From assembly GCA_022495995.1 (NCBI GenBank), contig JAFEMH010001367.1, forward strand, positions 124,001-188,000: DNA of 64,000 nucleotides, in the 5' to 3' direction. The notes under the pieces are model-generated. The model made no database searches. It worked only from the letters and a program-made list of their open reading frames with translations, and was not told where the DNA came from. The position numbers and the translations under genes are program-made. Origin of the DNA: Adenophora triphylla var. japonica (lineage: Eukaryota > Streptophyta > Magnoliopsida > Asterales > Campanulaceae). The stretch's first letter is position 1. Each line of letters begins with the position of its first letter. Shown here piece by piece: positions 1 through 11,496 of this stretch.

Positions 1-491
1 AAGCTTGAGCTTGTGTATGTTTAAGAGTGATTTGAGGGTGTTTGGAGTGAGATTGGGAAAGACTCAAGAGAAAATGGTGTCAATCTAAGGATTCCCACTG
101 TTTTCTCTCTGTTTTTCACCAGAGTATAGCTTATGTGAGCAAATTTGTGTTGTGTAAACTGAGAGAGAATGGTTCAATTTATAGGCCACTGGGAGAATCA
201 ATTTGATCCGCGCGGATCTGGTTGAAGGCGTGCCTGGTTCATTAAATGCTGCTCCAGGCTTTGGACAAGAGGAATATTATTTTCAAATTCAAACAGCTGC
301 TGTTTTACAGCCTACCCATTTCGGGTTTTTATCTTTTTTGAGATTCTTTTCTTGGTTTAACTTTAAATAGCAATCCCTAATTTACCCTTGCTTTGTTAGA
401 AAAGTTAGAAATTGTTAGAAATGTTAGGAATGTTAGAACTTTCGTTAATTTTCTAACGAAAATACTAACAACTCAAATTGGAGCACTTACA
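1..491. other. Flank upstream of the copia LTR match; no gene seen
   Basis: No coding region is seen. The stretch is AT-rich and holds a perfect palindrome GATCCGCGCGGATC at 205-218 and several GTTAGAAATG-like repeats at about 400-440. It does not match the first 848 bases of the 3' LTR of element A (6363-7210). It is therefore either unrelated flank, an insertion into the 5' LTR, or a recombinant LTR end. The window edge prevents a decision. Confidence 0.5.
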
Positions 492-1000
492 ACCGCGCGA
501 CATATCTGGCCATATGGCAGACTATACCGCGCGACATATCTGGCCACCAGGCGTGGTTGACAGCCTGGTCTCCTAATTCGATTAGGAAACATATTCATAC
601 TAAAGTAGTATAAATATAAGAGGTCTGTCAACCCTACTAGCCTAGCCGAAAATTTTCAAGCAAAATTCATAACAAAATACTCTCAATATTCTTCAAGGTT
701 TTGATCTAGCAATCATCAAGAAATCGTTCTTGAATTCATTCAAAGGTGTGGATACCGAAAAAGGGTCTTCGCTCGTTCATCGATCAAGGCCTAGAGTTCA
801 AGCAAGTTGAAGAACGAAGTTTGTGATTCGAAATCACATAATCAAATCGTTCGATAGCTCAAGAACGGAAAGCGTTTAAGGTTGGTAAAATTCTATCTCA
901 TAGGAATTTAAATTAATTGTATAGAACGGATCCTAGGGATTCTTGGGTTTTATGTTTTTAATGCTTAATTCCGCTGCGCATGGACCCGTAAAACCCAACA
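492..1000 (+). repeat. Element A 5' LTR (3' part only)
   Basis: This matches 7211-7719 over its full length and ends in ...CCCAACA directly before the primer-binding site. Two copies of CCGCGCGACATATCTGGCCA lie at its start, followed by a TATAAATA box at 609-616. The first 848 bases expected from the 3' LTR are absent or replaced. Confidence 0.9.
609..616 (+). promoter_or_regulatory. TATA box of element A 5' LTR
   Basis: TATAAATA lies downstream of the two GC-rich repeats and upstream of a transcribed-looking R/U5 part. The same box is at 7328-7335 in the 3' LTR. Confidence 0.7.
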
Positions 1001-1001
1001 G

Positions 1002-1013
1002 TGGTATCAGAGC
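1002..1013 (+). other. Primer-binding site, initiator Met tRNA
   Basis: TGGTATCAGAGC is complementary to the 3' end of plant initiator Met tRNA and lies two bases after the LTR. This is the usual copia minus-strand primer site. Confidence 0.9.
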
Positions 1014-2382
1014 CCCGTTCGTATGGTTAAGTTTGAATTAACATGCTAGATTTGAGATATAAATTGTTTATATGCTTATTGCATATTTTTGTATGCGATA
1101 GAATTTTGATTGTTTATGTGAAACAATATGAAAATCGTTTTCTAAATCGTGATGAATTAAATCTGTAAAAGGGTTGTTTTATATGATTTAATTGCCATGT
1201 GATCTGAATTGATTGAATCTGGAAATCCTGCGAACTGGCTAACTACGTCGTGCGACATAGTAAGCCACATGTGGAAATCTGGTAATCTGGCAGTGTATGT
1301 CACGCGACAAATCTAGCCTTATGGCTGATGTTGTCACGCGACATAATATGCCAAATCTGGGCAGAATCAGTATGTTTAACTTTCTGCTAATTTGTGATTG
1401 TGTTTACAATCTGATATGTTTTGTGTTAATCTGGATGCTATAAAGTTAAGTTTATAGGGCTATGCTAGATTGATTCATTATTTATGCATGCTTAATTGAT
1501 TAAAATATGATTTTAATGAATTTTTGCGATGCATGTTTTACTTGTTCTTACGTGCTAAGAAATTTTATGTTTAGTTGAAACATTGCATTATAGTTTCCTA
1601 ATATGTTTAGATTTAGACATTATAAATTTTGGATTTTATGATTGTTTATGGAAACAAGTCATAATTACGCGAAATTTAAAAGGAAACTGATTGTTTATAA
1701 AAGGTAGTGATTATGTTGTCAAATCAGAGCTGATTTCTGATTGTGCATGTCTAGGAGAGTTCTGTCTAAAGAAGAGTTGGTACTTAAGTAGTCCTTGTGG
1801 CTCACCTATCTTCCTGGGAACTTACCTGGTGCACGATTATGAATATCTTTGCTGATATGCTTATAATCTACCTTTAAAGAACCTTCATTTAACTTTTAAG
1901 TTCTTTATGCCAATTCATGATTAAAACACTTGAGACCATTCAGATAGTTTTGGGCGGGCTTGCCATAGCAAGGTGCTTTGATTCTATTCGAATGCGAGCA
2001 AGATGAGGAAATGGTGGTTCCTATACGTTTAAAGTGAATGAACTTAATTGGGTTATCAAAATGGTTTTGGACCCAAGGCATAAGATGTAATTAAAATATG
2101 CCTAGACATATGATGTCTTGAATGAATCTCATAAAAGATCTAAGAGTCATATATGTGATATGATTGATGTTTTCTACCTAATTAATTTAATTTTGAGCGG
2201 TTTGCCATAGCAAACTTGAAATTGAATTAAAGTTGGATCTTAGCCCATTAAATGTATATTATGATTATTTGCATTTGAAGGTGTATAATTTAGTGGGAGT
2301 ATTTTATAAATGTATTATACTTTTCATATAATATGTTTACTTATATGTGTTCATATTTTATGTATATCTTTTTGTAGAATAA
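1014..2382 (+). other. Element A untranslated leader
   Basis: No long reading frame is seen before gag. Between about 1240 and 1350 there are three diverged copies of the LTR motif (for example CACGCGACAAATCTAGCC), so the LTR motif recurs inside the leader. The rest is AT-rich. Confidence 0.6.
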
Positions 2383-3366
2383 ATGGCATCAAACAATAAT
2401 CACTTTTCACTGCGATCTGTTCTTGAGAAGGAAAAGTTGGAAGAGAATGGTACAAACTATATGGATTGGATCCATAGTTTGAGAATTGTTCTCAAGCAAG
2501 AAGAAAAACTGTACGTTCTCGAGGAACCTATTCCACCTGAACCTGCTGCCAATGCTACTAGGGCAGTAGGGGATCAATATCTGAAGCACAAGCGTGACTC
2601 TACAGATGTTGGGGTTGCCTTGCTGTGTCCGCCATGCACAAACCTTCAGAAGGAACTTGAGCACTTGGGGACAGTTGACTTAAACAATCGACTGATGGAA
2701 ATGTTCCAAGTACAAGCTAGGCAAGAAAGGTACAACACAGTTACGGTCTTGACCTCATGCAAGATGAGTGAAGGACAAGCTGTTGGTCCTCATGCTCTTA
2801 AGTTGAAGGGCCACATTGAGCATCTTGAAAGGCTCGGTTTTCCAATTAGCCAAGAGTTGGCTACCGACATAATATTGAATTCATTACCCAAAAGTTTTAG
2901 TAATTTCATAATGCACTATAACATGGGTGGAATGAATAAAAACCTTTCCGAGTTAGTTCAAATGTTGAACACTGCGGAAACCAATATTGTCGAGAAGAAA
3001 ACCGACCAAGTGCTAATGGTTAACAAGGGGAAGGGTTTCAAGGGTAAAGAAAAGGCAAAGGTTGCTAATCCTAAGGCAAAAGTTGCCAAACCCAAAGAGG
3101 CTCCCAAGCCTAAAGAGGCTAAGCCTAAGTCCCAAGAGGATGCAGTCTGCTTCCATTGCAATGAGATTGGACATTGGAGGAGAAACTGTGCAAAATACAA
3201 GGAAGCACTGAAGAAGAGCAAAGGAGTTGCTTCGACTTCAGGTATCTTTGTTATAGATATATTCCTATCTACTTCTAGTTCTTGGGTATTGGATACCGGA
3301 TGTGGAACTCACATTTGTTTAAATGTGCAGGGTCTAAAGAACAGAAGGATGCTTAAGGAAGGTTAA
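2383..3366 (+). CDS. gag: Copia gag with start of protease
   Basis: This 327-residue protein is the capsid/nucleocapsid part of the polyprotein plus the first part of the aspartic protease. The N-terminal two-thirds is a typical copia gag region. A lysine-rich linker (about 215-250) precedes a zinc knuckle C256-x2-C259-x4-H264-x4-C269. The protease active-site triplet D304-T305-G306 follows in a WVLDTGCGTHIC context. The ATG at 2383 is the first start after the leader, and the gag N terminus aligns from there. The frame ends at a TAA (3364-3366) inside the protease; the next reading frame continues in phase directly after it. In intact copies gag and pol are normally one open frame, so the stop is most simply a point mutation, although readthrough cannot be excluded. 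Confidence 0.92.
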   Translation: MASNNNHFSLRSVLEKEKLEENGTNYMDWIHSLRIVLKQEEKLYVLEEPIPPEPAANATRAVGDQYLKHKRDSTDVGVALLCPPCTNLQKELEHLGTVDLNNRLMEMFQVQARQERYNTVTVLTSCKMSEGQAVGPHALKLKGHIEHLERLGFPISQELATDIILNSLPKSFSNFIMHYNMGGMNKNLSELVQMLNTAETNIVEKKTDQVLMVNKGKGFKGKEKAKVANPKAKVAKPKEAPKPKEAKPKSQEDAVCFHCNEIGHWRRNCAKYKEALKKSKGVASTSGIFVIDIFLSTSSSWVLDTGCGTHICLNVQGLKNRRMLKEG

Positions 3367-6327
3367 GTGGACCTACGTGTGGGGAATGGAGCAAGAGTTG
3401 CTGCATTAGCCGTAGGAACTTATGAAGTTACTTTACCCAGTGGACGAATACTTGTTTTGAACAATTGTTATTACGTTCCAGCTTTAAGTAGGAATATTAT
3501 TTCGATTTCATGTTTGGATAATGAAGGTTTTAATTTTCTTATATGTGATAAGAAATTTTCCATTTACAAGAGTGATATGCATTATTGCTTTGTTTCATTC
3601 AATGGCCTTTATATTCTTGATGTTGAAAATCGTGATAATGATGTCTATAACATTAACAAGAGATCTAAACCCAATGATGTAAACCAAACTTACTTATGGC
3701 ATTGTCGTCTTGGTCATATAAACGAGAAACTCATTTCTAAACTCCACAAAGATGGAGTTTTGGACTCACATGATTACGAATCTTATGAGACATGCGAATC
3801 TTGTTTACTTGGAAAGATGACCAAGGACCCATTTACCAAAACCGGTGAAAGGGCGGGCGACTTATTAGGACTCATACATACCGATGTATGTGGGCCTATG
3901 AGTAGCGATGCTGGGGGAGGATTTCGGTACTTCATAACATTCACTGATGATTATAGTAGATTTGGATATGTTTATCTAATGAAACATAAAAGTGAATCGT
4001 TTGAGATATTTCGAATATTTCAAAATGAGGTGCAAAATCAACTTGGCAAAACTATTAAGGTACTTCAATCCGATCGAGGTGGTGAATATTTGAGCCAAGA
4101 ATTTGACAGTCATCTTAAGAGTTGTGGAATCGTTTCAGAACTCTCTCCACCCGGAACACCACAATGGAATGGTGTGTCTGAAAGGAGGAATAGAACCTTG
4201 TTGGACATGGTTCGTTCTATGATGAGTCAAGTTGAGCTTCCTTTAACCTTTTGGGGACATGCACTAGAAACTGCTGCTTTCACTATAAACAGAGTTCCTA
4301 CCAAATCGGTTCAAAAGACCCCATATGAGATGTGGCATGGAAGAAAACCTAGTTTGTCTTTCATGAAGATTTGGGGTTGCGATGCTTATGTCAAGAAATT
4401 AACTTCTGACAAGCTAGCACCTAAGTCTGATAAATGTGTTTTCGTGGGTTATCCTAAGGAAACCAAAGGATACTATTTCTACAACCGAAACGAGAACAAA
4501 GTGTTTGTTGCTCGAAATGGTACTTTCTTAGAAAAGGAGTTTCTTCGCAAAGGAACCAGTGGGAGTAAAATAGATCTCGAAGAAATTCGAGAACCCAAAA
4601 TCAACATTGAACCAATGGTAGAGACTGAACCAAGTTCACAAAGAGTTGTGGAACCGGTTCAAGATGCACAAGTTCTTCGCCGAAGTGGTAGGTCACGATC
4701 CGAACCCGAGAGATATGGATTTCTCGTTACGGAAAGTGATGAAGTGGAGTTAATCGAAAACGATGAACCTACTTGGTACCAAGAAGCGATGTCCACTCCT
4801 GATTCAGAAAAATGGCAAGAGGCCATGAAGTCTGAATTACAATCCATGGCTGATAATCAAGTTTGGAACTTGATTGATCCACCCGAAGGTGTAAAAACCA
4901 TAGGGTGCAAATGGGTCTTCAAGAAGAAGACCGACATGGATGGAAAGGTGCACACCTATAAGGCTAGGCTTGTAGCTAAAGGATATAGACAAGTTCATGG
5001 CATCGACTATGATGAAACCTTTTCGCCTGTAGCTATGCTTAAGTCTATTAGAATTTTAATTGTCATAGCCGCATATTATGACTATGAGATATGGCAAATG
5101 GATGTCAAAACAGCTTTCCTTAATGGGAATTTACTTGAGGATGTATACATGATACAACCTGAAGGTTTTGTCAGTCCAGAAAATTCTAACAAGGTGTGTA
5201 AGTTGCAGAAATCCATTTATGGATTGAAGCAAGCTTCTAGGAGTTGGAATCTACGTTTTGATGAAGAAATCAAAGAGTTTGGCTTTATCAAGAACGAAGA
5301 TGTACCTTGTGTATACAAGAAAATTAGTGGGAGCGTAGCACTATTTTTAATGTTGTATGTCAACGATATCTTACTCATTGAAAATGAAGTTTCTGCACTA
5401 CAGACTGTTAAGTCTTGGTTGGGAAAGTGTTTTTCAATGAAAGATATGGGCGAAGCCGCATATATCCTTGGTATCAAGATCTATAGAGATAGATCCAAGA
5501 GGATGATTGGTTTAAGTCAAAGTACTTACATTGACAAGGTTCTTAGAAGATTCCAAATGGAAAATTCTAAAAGGGGAAACTTGTCAATGTTACATGGTAT
5601 ATCTCTTAGCAAGAATCAAAGTCCTAAGACTAATGATGAGCGAAAGAGAATGAATGGTATTCCATATGCTTCGGCAATTGGGTCTATCATGTATGCTATG
5701 TTATGTACTAGACCCGATGTCTCGTGTGCTCTAAGTATGACGAGTAGGTACCAATCGGATCCCGGCGAACCACATTGGATAGCAGTCAAGAATATTCTTA
5801 AATACTTACAAAGAACTAAGGATGTATTCTTGGTCTTTGGAGGAATGGAAGAAGATCTTGTAGTAAAAGGCTACACAGATGCTAGCTTCCAAATCGACAA
5901 AGATGATTTCAGATCGCAGTCTGGATTTTTGTTTATGCTTAATGGAGGCATTGTGAGTTGGAAAAGTTCCAAGCAAAGTACCGTCGCTGATTCTACAACC
6001 GAAGCTGAGTACATAGCGGCATCCGATGCAGCTAAGGAAGCAGTTTGGATCAAGAAGTTCATTAGTGATTTGAAAGTCGTTCCAAGCATCAGAGATCCTA
6101 TTGAACTTTACTGTGACAACAATGGTGCCATTGCACAAGCAAAGGAACCAAGGTCACACCAGAGATCCAAACACATACTTCGACGTTTCCACATTATTCG
6201 AGAGATATGTGAAAGGGAAGACGTAAAGATATGCAGAGTAGACACTGATGACAATGTGGCAGACCCATTAACTAAGGCTCTCCCGCAAGCTAAGCATGAT
6301 GGTCATGTTAGGTCCATGGGTATTTGA
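3367..6327 (+). pseudogene. pol: Copia pol: rest of protease, integrase, RT, RNase H
   Basis: 986 codons run in phase with gag, with no start of their own (first codon GTG). The order is rest of protease, a GAG-pre-integrase zinc-binding segment (WHCRLGH ... CESCLLGK), then the integrase core with D173, D236 and E272 (DD35E). Reverse transcriptase follows, with KARLVAKGYRQ and MDVKTAFLNG. RNase H comes last, with D838, E879/E881 and D917. The reverse-transcriptase active site, YVDD in functional relatives, reads YVND here (residues 664-667, bases 5356-5367), so a metal-binding Asp is replaced by Asn at 666. Apart from that and the upstream stop, the frame is open for nearly 3 kb, which indicates recent inactivation. 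Confidence 0.93.
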
Positions 6328-6362
6328 TACATGGTAGATTGGGCCTAGTGCAAGTGGGAGAC
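6328..6362 (+). other. Polypurine tract region of element A
   Basis: The purine-rich AAGTGGGAG lies directly before the 3' LTR and is the expected plus-strand primer. Only a few bases separate the pol stop from it. Confidence 0.75.
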
Positions 6363-7719
6363 TGTTAGTGTTATGCCCTAGGCCTATGATTGATAGACTT
6401 ATGTGTTGACATTATTTATTATTATATGAGATGTTTATCATTTGATTATTATATGTTTTGTATATTTGTTTATAATAATCTCCGTCCCTAATTATTAAGA
6501 GAATAATTAGTATAATTGTCAATGGATAATCATACGATGATTATATGCATAGAGATGCACATTGAAATTATGGGTACTTGTTAGAGAACAAGTGACTGGA
6601 CATGACCCGCATGAGATTTATGTCATGGTCAAATGTCATAATTAAATCTCATAAGGTTACTTCATTTAGTCCCTAGACCTGAGATTATCATGACCTTACA
6701 TATGATGAAAGTCATGTTTGATTTTAGTCAAACGATATCTTAACACGATATCTATAAAGGCTATCTTTGGCATGATCGGATTCATGATGAAAAGGATGAT
6801 AAGTCAAGATGGAATTTGTCCCTCGGAAGAGAGATGTTTTGCTTGGGCCCCTCGATGAGTGATAATGATGAAAGTGTATGGCCGTACCCCAATATGATTG
6901 GAACTATCATTATACTCAAGAATCGAGAAAGCATTGAACAAAGACAAGTTGACAAGGACCATGACTTGTGTTCAATATAACATCGTGAGACAAAGGGAGA
7001 AATGGAAGTGTACCATTGGAAACGTGAACTCTTACGTTATATTATTTGGGTAGACATAATGGCTTGCTAGAGTCCGCTTATGTCTTATGGGATTCGATAT
7101 GATCGAACTCATTGCCAACAAAATATAATCCTATTGGGTCACACACAACTAGAATGAATTGGTTAAACCAAAAGAAGAATGATTGAGAGTTTCTGTATGT
7201 GGCAGACTATACCGCGCGACATATCTGGCCATATGGCAGACTATATCGCGCGATATATCTGGCCACCAGGCGTGATTGACAGCCTGGTCTCCTAATTCGA
7301 TTAGGAAACATATTCATACTAAAGTAGTATAAATATAAGAGGTCTGTCAACCCTACTAGCCTAGCCGAAAATTTTCAAGCAAAATTCATAACAAAATACT
7401 CTCAATATTCTTCAAGGTTTTGATCTAGCAATCATCAAGAAATCGTTCTTGAATTCATTCAAAGGTGTGAATACCGAAAGAGGGTCTTCGCTCGTTCATC
7501 GATCAAGGCCTAGAGTTCAAGCAAGTTGAAGAACGAAGTTTGTGATTCGAAATCACATAATCAAATTGTTCGATAGCTCAAGAACGGAAAGCGTTCAAGG
7601 TTGGTAAAATTCTATCTCATAGGAATTTAAATTAATTGTATAGAACGGATCCTAGGGATTCTTGGGTTTTATGTTTTTAATGCTTAATTTCGCTGCTCAT
7701 GAATCCGTAAAACCCAACA
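6363..7719 (+). repeat. Element A 3' LTR (full length, 1357 bp)
   Basis: It begins TGTTAGTG and ends CCAACA. The promoter part has two GC-rich repeats at about 7211-7265, one of them mutated to the perfect palindrome TATATCGCGCGATATA, and TATAAATA at 7328-7335. It is 848 bp longer than the surviving 5' LTR. Confidence 0.92.
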
Positions 7720-7731
7720 CTCCCCACATAC

Positions 7732-7887
7732 TTGCATATATTCGTTGAAAGTCAAGTGCAATTTATAGCTGGCCTCACCCCATTCTTTGCAACCGACAAC
7801 TGGACCACGACCATTCTTAACAAATTCTTGTCCATCAGGTCCATCTGTAAGGGCATGAACACGAGGCCATGAGATTGTGCTTGAGAA
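7732..7887 (-). pseudogene. Unidentified 52-codon exon (host gene piece)
   Basis: On the minus strand an acceptor (pyrimidine-rich stretch then AG at 7889-7888) is followed by 156 open bases and then a canonical donor GTATGT at 7731-7726. Both splice phases are 0. The 52 residues begin FSSTISWPRVHALTDGPDG and end LTFNEYMQ; codon use looks like a real gene. I do not recognise the protein. Element A ends 12 bases into the following intron. No neighbouring exon of the same gene is visible, so this is either one exon of a gene broken up by insertions or a captured fragment. Confidence 0.6.
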
Positions 7888-8028
7888 CTAAATATGAAAT
7901 TTATAACAGAAAACACATAATAAAATGTCACCCAGTTATTCTAGTAGTTACAAAGACTAATAAGCTTCTTAAGGAATCAAAAGAAGAGTGAGATATGGCC
8001 TTATGTACATAGAAATTCAATACAAGAT
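7888..8028. other. Host intron-like flank, left of element C
   Basis: AT-rich and without coding content. It ends in AAGAT (8024-8028), the target duplication of element C; the partner copy is at 29520-29524. Confidence 0.7.
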
Positions 8029-9308
8029 TGATAGGCTAAAGTCGCACGCCTACAAATTAGTACCAAGACTCGGCTACTAATAATGTAATTAGGGTAAGTC
8101 AGGGTCGATCCACGAAGAACAGTGATTATTTGCGAATAGTCACTTGACCAGATTGGGGGTTTAATTGAGATTTTTAATTAATTCCTAAGACGGGAAAAAT
8201 AAACTAAGTGTTTGAAACAATAATTTAAAAAAACTTCAGACTTGATACTGTCACCGAATTTTAATTCTAATATCACTGATAATTCTTTTCACTGTAAATT
8301 TTATTCACTTGATTACGAGATGTATTTCAATCTCTGTCTCTTCTTTTAGTTTAGTTATAGCAGTGGCACACTCACTATAAACCCTAATTAAAATTAAACC
8401 TAAACGGGCACAGAAAAGGTCTAAAGATTAATTGATGATGTTTTAAGAGACTAAAATCAAGAATGCTTTCTACGGTTAATTAGATAATCGTCTAATCTTG
8501 CCTACTTTCCGAATTGCTATGGCACATACACAATTCGTGAAGATGCTACAATGAAAACCCTAATTCTGGCACAGAACAAGTAATCTAGCAAAGATTAATA
8601 AAAAGGACAAGTGAATTGGCCAAATCCACAAACCCTAGAAATCAATCTAAATCAATACAAGCAAGATTATGAACAAGAATTAATTAGAAAAAAGAAATAC
8701 CTCAATAGAAATAAAAATTCGGATCAAGATCTCAAATTCAAAGTAATGGAAGTTTAAGCTTCCATAGATGTTCAAGCCTTCAAAAGTTTCTTAGAGAGAA
8801 AATCCTAAAAAAAAAAAATAAGAACTCCCCTAATAAAATTCTAAAAGAAGTATTTATACTCCTCCAATTAATAAACCTAAAACTAAAAAAAAAATAATGA
8901 GAAAGGAAAAAGATATTAAATTCCAATCCAATTCTTGGTCCGGTCAACTGTTGAATATCTCGGTCAATGCTCCAGCCTGGACTTCACGTACAGTTTTAGT
9001 TTCCCAATTTCTTTCTTCTACTTTGGTCATCCAAGTTCCCATAATTTCATTCTGGTCACTGAACTTTCTCATTCTGCAGTTTGGTCCCTGTAACTTCCTG
9101 TTTTTCAGCTTTATCCTCAGCATTAGAAAACTTCTGCAGGAAAATCATAAACCCACTAAAAATAGTCTCAAAATACAATGATTTTCCTATCAACTCATCA
9201 ATTCAACATCTACTCGAAATTACATCAAAACTAGTCTAGATTACATCAAAATAAGGATAAAATGTCTAGAAAATTAGGGAATTACAAATACTGAAATCCA
9301 CCACATCA
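8029..9308 (-). repeat. Element C LTR a (1280 bp)
   Basis: On the + strand it starts TGATAGGCTAAAG and ends CCACCACATCA. TATTTATA at 8851-8858 is a TATAAATA box on the - strand. Polypurine sequence follows on its right side. Confidence 0.9.
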
Positions 9309-10442
9309 AATTCCCCCACGCTTAGACCATTACTCGTCCTTGAGTAATATCATAATCCCACTCTAAATCGCTGGTCTAAACAGATAGCATGGGAGGAAAA
9401 TGATCCCTAATCTCCTCTAATCCACCAATCCAAATCAATGAACGATAACAGTCATCGGAGAAATTAGAGATTCCGTCTCCTTATAACACCAAAATACCAA
9501 CAATGAAAATAATGACCTTAGTTTGATACCAACTCCCATAATAAACGGTATCCAAACTAAGCCCCACACACATAAAAGCCAATGGGAACTAAATATGTCT
9601 TATGTTTTCCCCACGCTTGACTCACACTACATACACCCTCATAAAAAGAAATAATTGCTAAGGTAGTGATCCTTAAGCAAAAATTTACCTCTTGAATAGC
9701 ACCAACACCCCTTATAACTCCGAAGATGAACGAGGGTTTCTATCCTAGGCACCACTATCCGAACCTCCTACACCATAGTGATCCTACCCAACACTCCAAA
9801 ATCTCCCTTATGTCTCCAACTCCGGTGATATAAACGATTTAAAGTATTTCACTCACTCACCTTTTGCCTAGGTGCCGTTTCTGGTTTTCACCTAGCCTCT
9901 CATTTTTTTTCATTTTTTCCATTTTTTTTCATTTTTTTTTCAAAGACGAAAACAACCATATACAACAACAACATGTACCCCACCCCCTCACTAGAACATG
10001 CATAGTTCCATATGCATCACTACAAGTACAAAACAAATAAAAAGGGATTAGGGATACCTTTCGAGACTACTGAGGTGGTGGAAACAAATCTGGCCCCATA
10101 ATAGTCAAGGGTTTGAAAGGATAGGGGCTAAAATAAAAATAGGTAGAAAATGGGGAAGATAAGCTTGGATTGAAAGTTTAGGGGCCAAAGTGAAAAACTG
10201 GGAGAAAAAGGGATCAAATTGGTTTTAGAAAGTTCAGGGGTTAAAGTGAAAAATATGAAAGTTGAAGGGCTAAACTGTAGCTAAATTGAAGAAGAGGGGA
10301 TGCAGCAGAATTTTTTTTTGGGCTGGCCAACAACAAAGGCCATGGTCGAGGAAGAGTGGCCCATGTGGCCGAAAAAATGGGGCGGAGGCTTGGGGTCCAT
10401 TCCTTCGTCTCAAAATCATTTTTGATTTTTTTTACAGGCCTC

Positions 10443-10444
<2 letters not shown>

Positions 10445-10499
<55 letters not shown>
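10445..10499. repeat. (TA)n microsatellite
   Basis: An uninterrupted run of about 27 TA units inside element C. Open frames across it read as Tyr-Ile repeats and are not genes. Confidence 0.95.
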
Positions 10500-10503
<4 letters not shown>

Positions 10504-11019
10504 TATTTATTTAATTTTTTTTAAAGCCCCTTTTTTTTTTTTGAGGAAGAGGAGTACGCCTGATCAACCTTGAGCTTGAGGCGGGCGTATGGGGCATATG
10601 TGGGCGGGCGCCTGAGGCTTTGACAAATTTGGTACCCCCTTCTGTTGCTGAGGCTGGCGCCTCATGAATTATGGGGCGATCGCCTAACTTCCAATTTTTA
10701 TTTATTTTTTGTGCTCCTCTCTCATATTTCGAAATTTCCTACACAAAACACCAACAACCAAATACCTTAGTAGCACCGATTCGAGCCGTAAAATTAAACA
10801 AATAAAACAAAAGATTTAAAATTCAAACTAAACTAATAAATAAAAATAAATAAAACATACCTTCTTGGATTGCCTCCCAGTCAGCGCATTTGGTTAAGGT
10901 CGTTAGCTCGACCAGATTCCCACTTACGTGGGATTTGAGGTGGCCATCTCATTTTTTGTTTTAACTTTTCTTCCCTTGGCCCACCTCGCACATTCACGAG
11001 TACAAATACCCACAATTTT

Positions 11020-11373
11020 TCACACATATGTACCTTTCTTGATAATATCGGATGGATCCCAAAAAAAAATTGTGGCTTTTTTCTTGGCCTTTATCTTCTT
11101 TTTCTTTTTCTTGGAAACATCCCAAGAAAAATTTGTGGCCTTTTTCTTGACCTTTTCCTTCTTTTTCTTCTTATTAGGGACCTCTCCCCTTAACTCACTC
11201 GGTGTCTTGATCTTACCAACATCAAGCACCTCCGAAAGACTCATTATCGCCTCCTTCATCTCATCAAAAATATCGAATTCTAACTTTGCACATCCAAAAG
11301 CATTCTCCAACACAGATTTCATGTCATCAAAAGCATTGAACTTCATTTGTTGTCCATGACACTCCATAGTCAA
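11020..11373 (-). CDS. Lysine-rich small frame of element C, copy 1
   Basis: A 117-residue frame starts just downstream of the primer site on the - strand, the position gag would hold. The N-terminal 65 residues (MTMECHGQQMKFNAFDD...) have ordinary composition; the C-terminal part is built of Lys runs. Copy 2 (27782-28117) keeps the same start and frame for about 100 residues with scattered replacements, which argues weakly for a real product. I do not recognise a family. It could be the stub of a deleted gag frame. Confidence 0.4.
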   Translation of the reverse strand: MTMECHGQQMKFNAFDDMKSVLENAFGCAKLEFDIFDEMKEAIMSLSEVLDVGKIKTPSELRGEVPNKKKKKEKVKKKATNFSWDVSKKKKKKIKAKKKATIFFWDPSDIIKKGTYV

Positions 11374-11473
11374 ACAAGGTTAAGAAAAAGATGACATGAC
11401 AAACTTAACAAAAAGGAAACAAGAAAAAGAAATAGATTAAGAAACAGAATAAGTTCTTAAACAATTACACCGT

Positions 11474-11491
11474 TCCCTGGCAACGGCGCCA
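11474..11491 (-). other. Primer-binding site of element C, copy 1
   Basis: On the - strand it reads TGGCGCCGTTGCCAGGGA, five bases from LTR b. This resembles the Asp-tRNA primer site of Athila-type elements. Copy 2 at 28217-28234 has two substitutions. Confidence 0.85.
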
Positions 11492-11496
11492 AAATT

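Larger units (their letters stand above)
492..7719 (+). mobile_element. Element A: Ty1/copia LTR retrotransposon
   Basis: The order is partial 5' LTR, Met-tRNA primer site, long leader, gag, protease, integrase, reverse transcriptase, RNase H, polypurine tract and 3' LTR. Integrase before reverse transcriptase defines Ty1/copia. The 509-bp matched LTR parts (492-1000 and 7211-7719) align without gaps and differ at roughly 11 sites by eye, so the copy is fairly young. A target duplication cannot be tested because the 5' end is missing; the five bases after the 3' LTR are CTCCC. One in-frame stop and an altered active site make it probably unable to move alone. Confidence 0.93.
9309..11496 (-). 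other. Element C internal region 1
   Basis: 2188 bp between LTRs a and b. It begins (+ strand) with the polypurine tract complement AATTCCCCCACGCTTAGACC. It holds T-rich low-complexity runs (9900-9945), a TA microsatellite (10445-10499), a GC-rich palindromic patch (10575-10690) and a small lysine-rich frame, and ends with the primer-binding site. No reverse transcriptase, integrase or typical gag is visible. Confidence 0.8.

Noticed and set aside
1002..1013. tRNA gene at primer-binding sites
   Set aside because: Only 12-18 bases match tRNA 3' ends, directly after LTRs; no cloverleaf sequence present.
10286..10573. Open frames across the TA runs (also 26413-26761)
   Set aside because: They read as Tyr-Ile repeats from a microsatellite; the rest has no domain and lies in a non-coding element interior.
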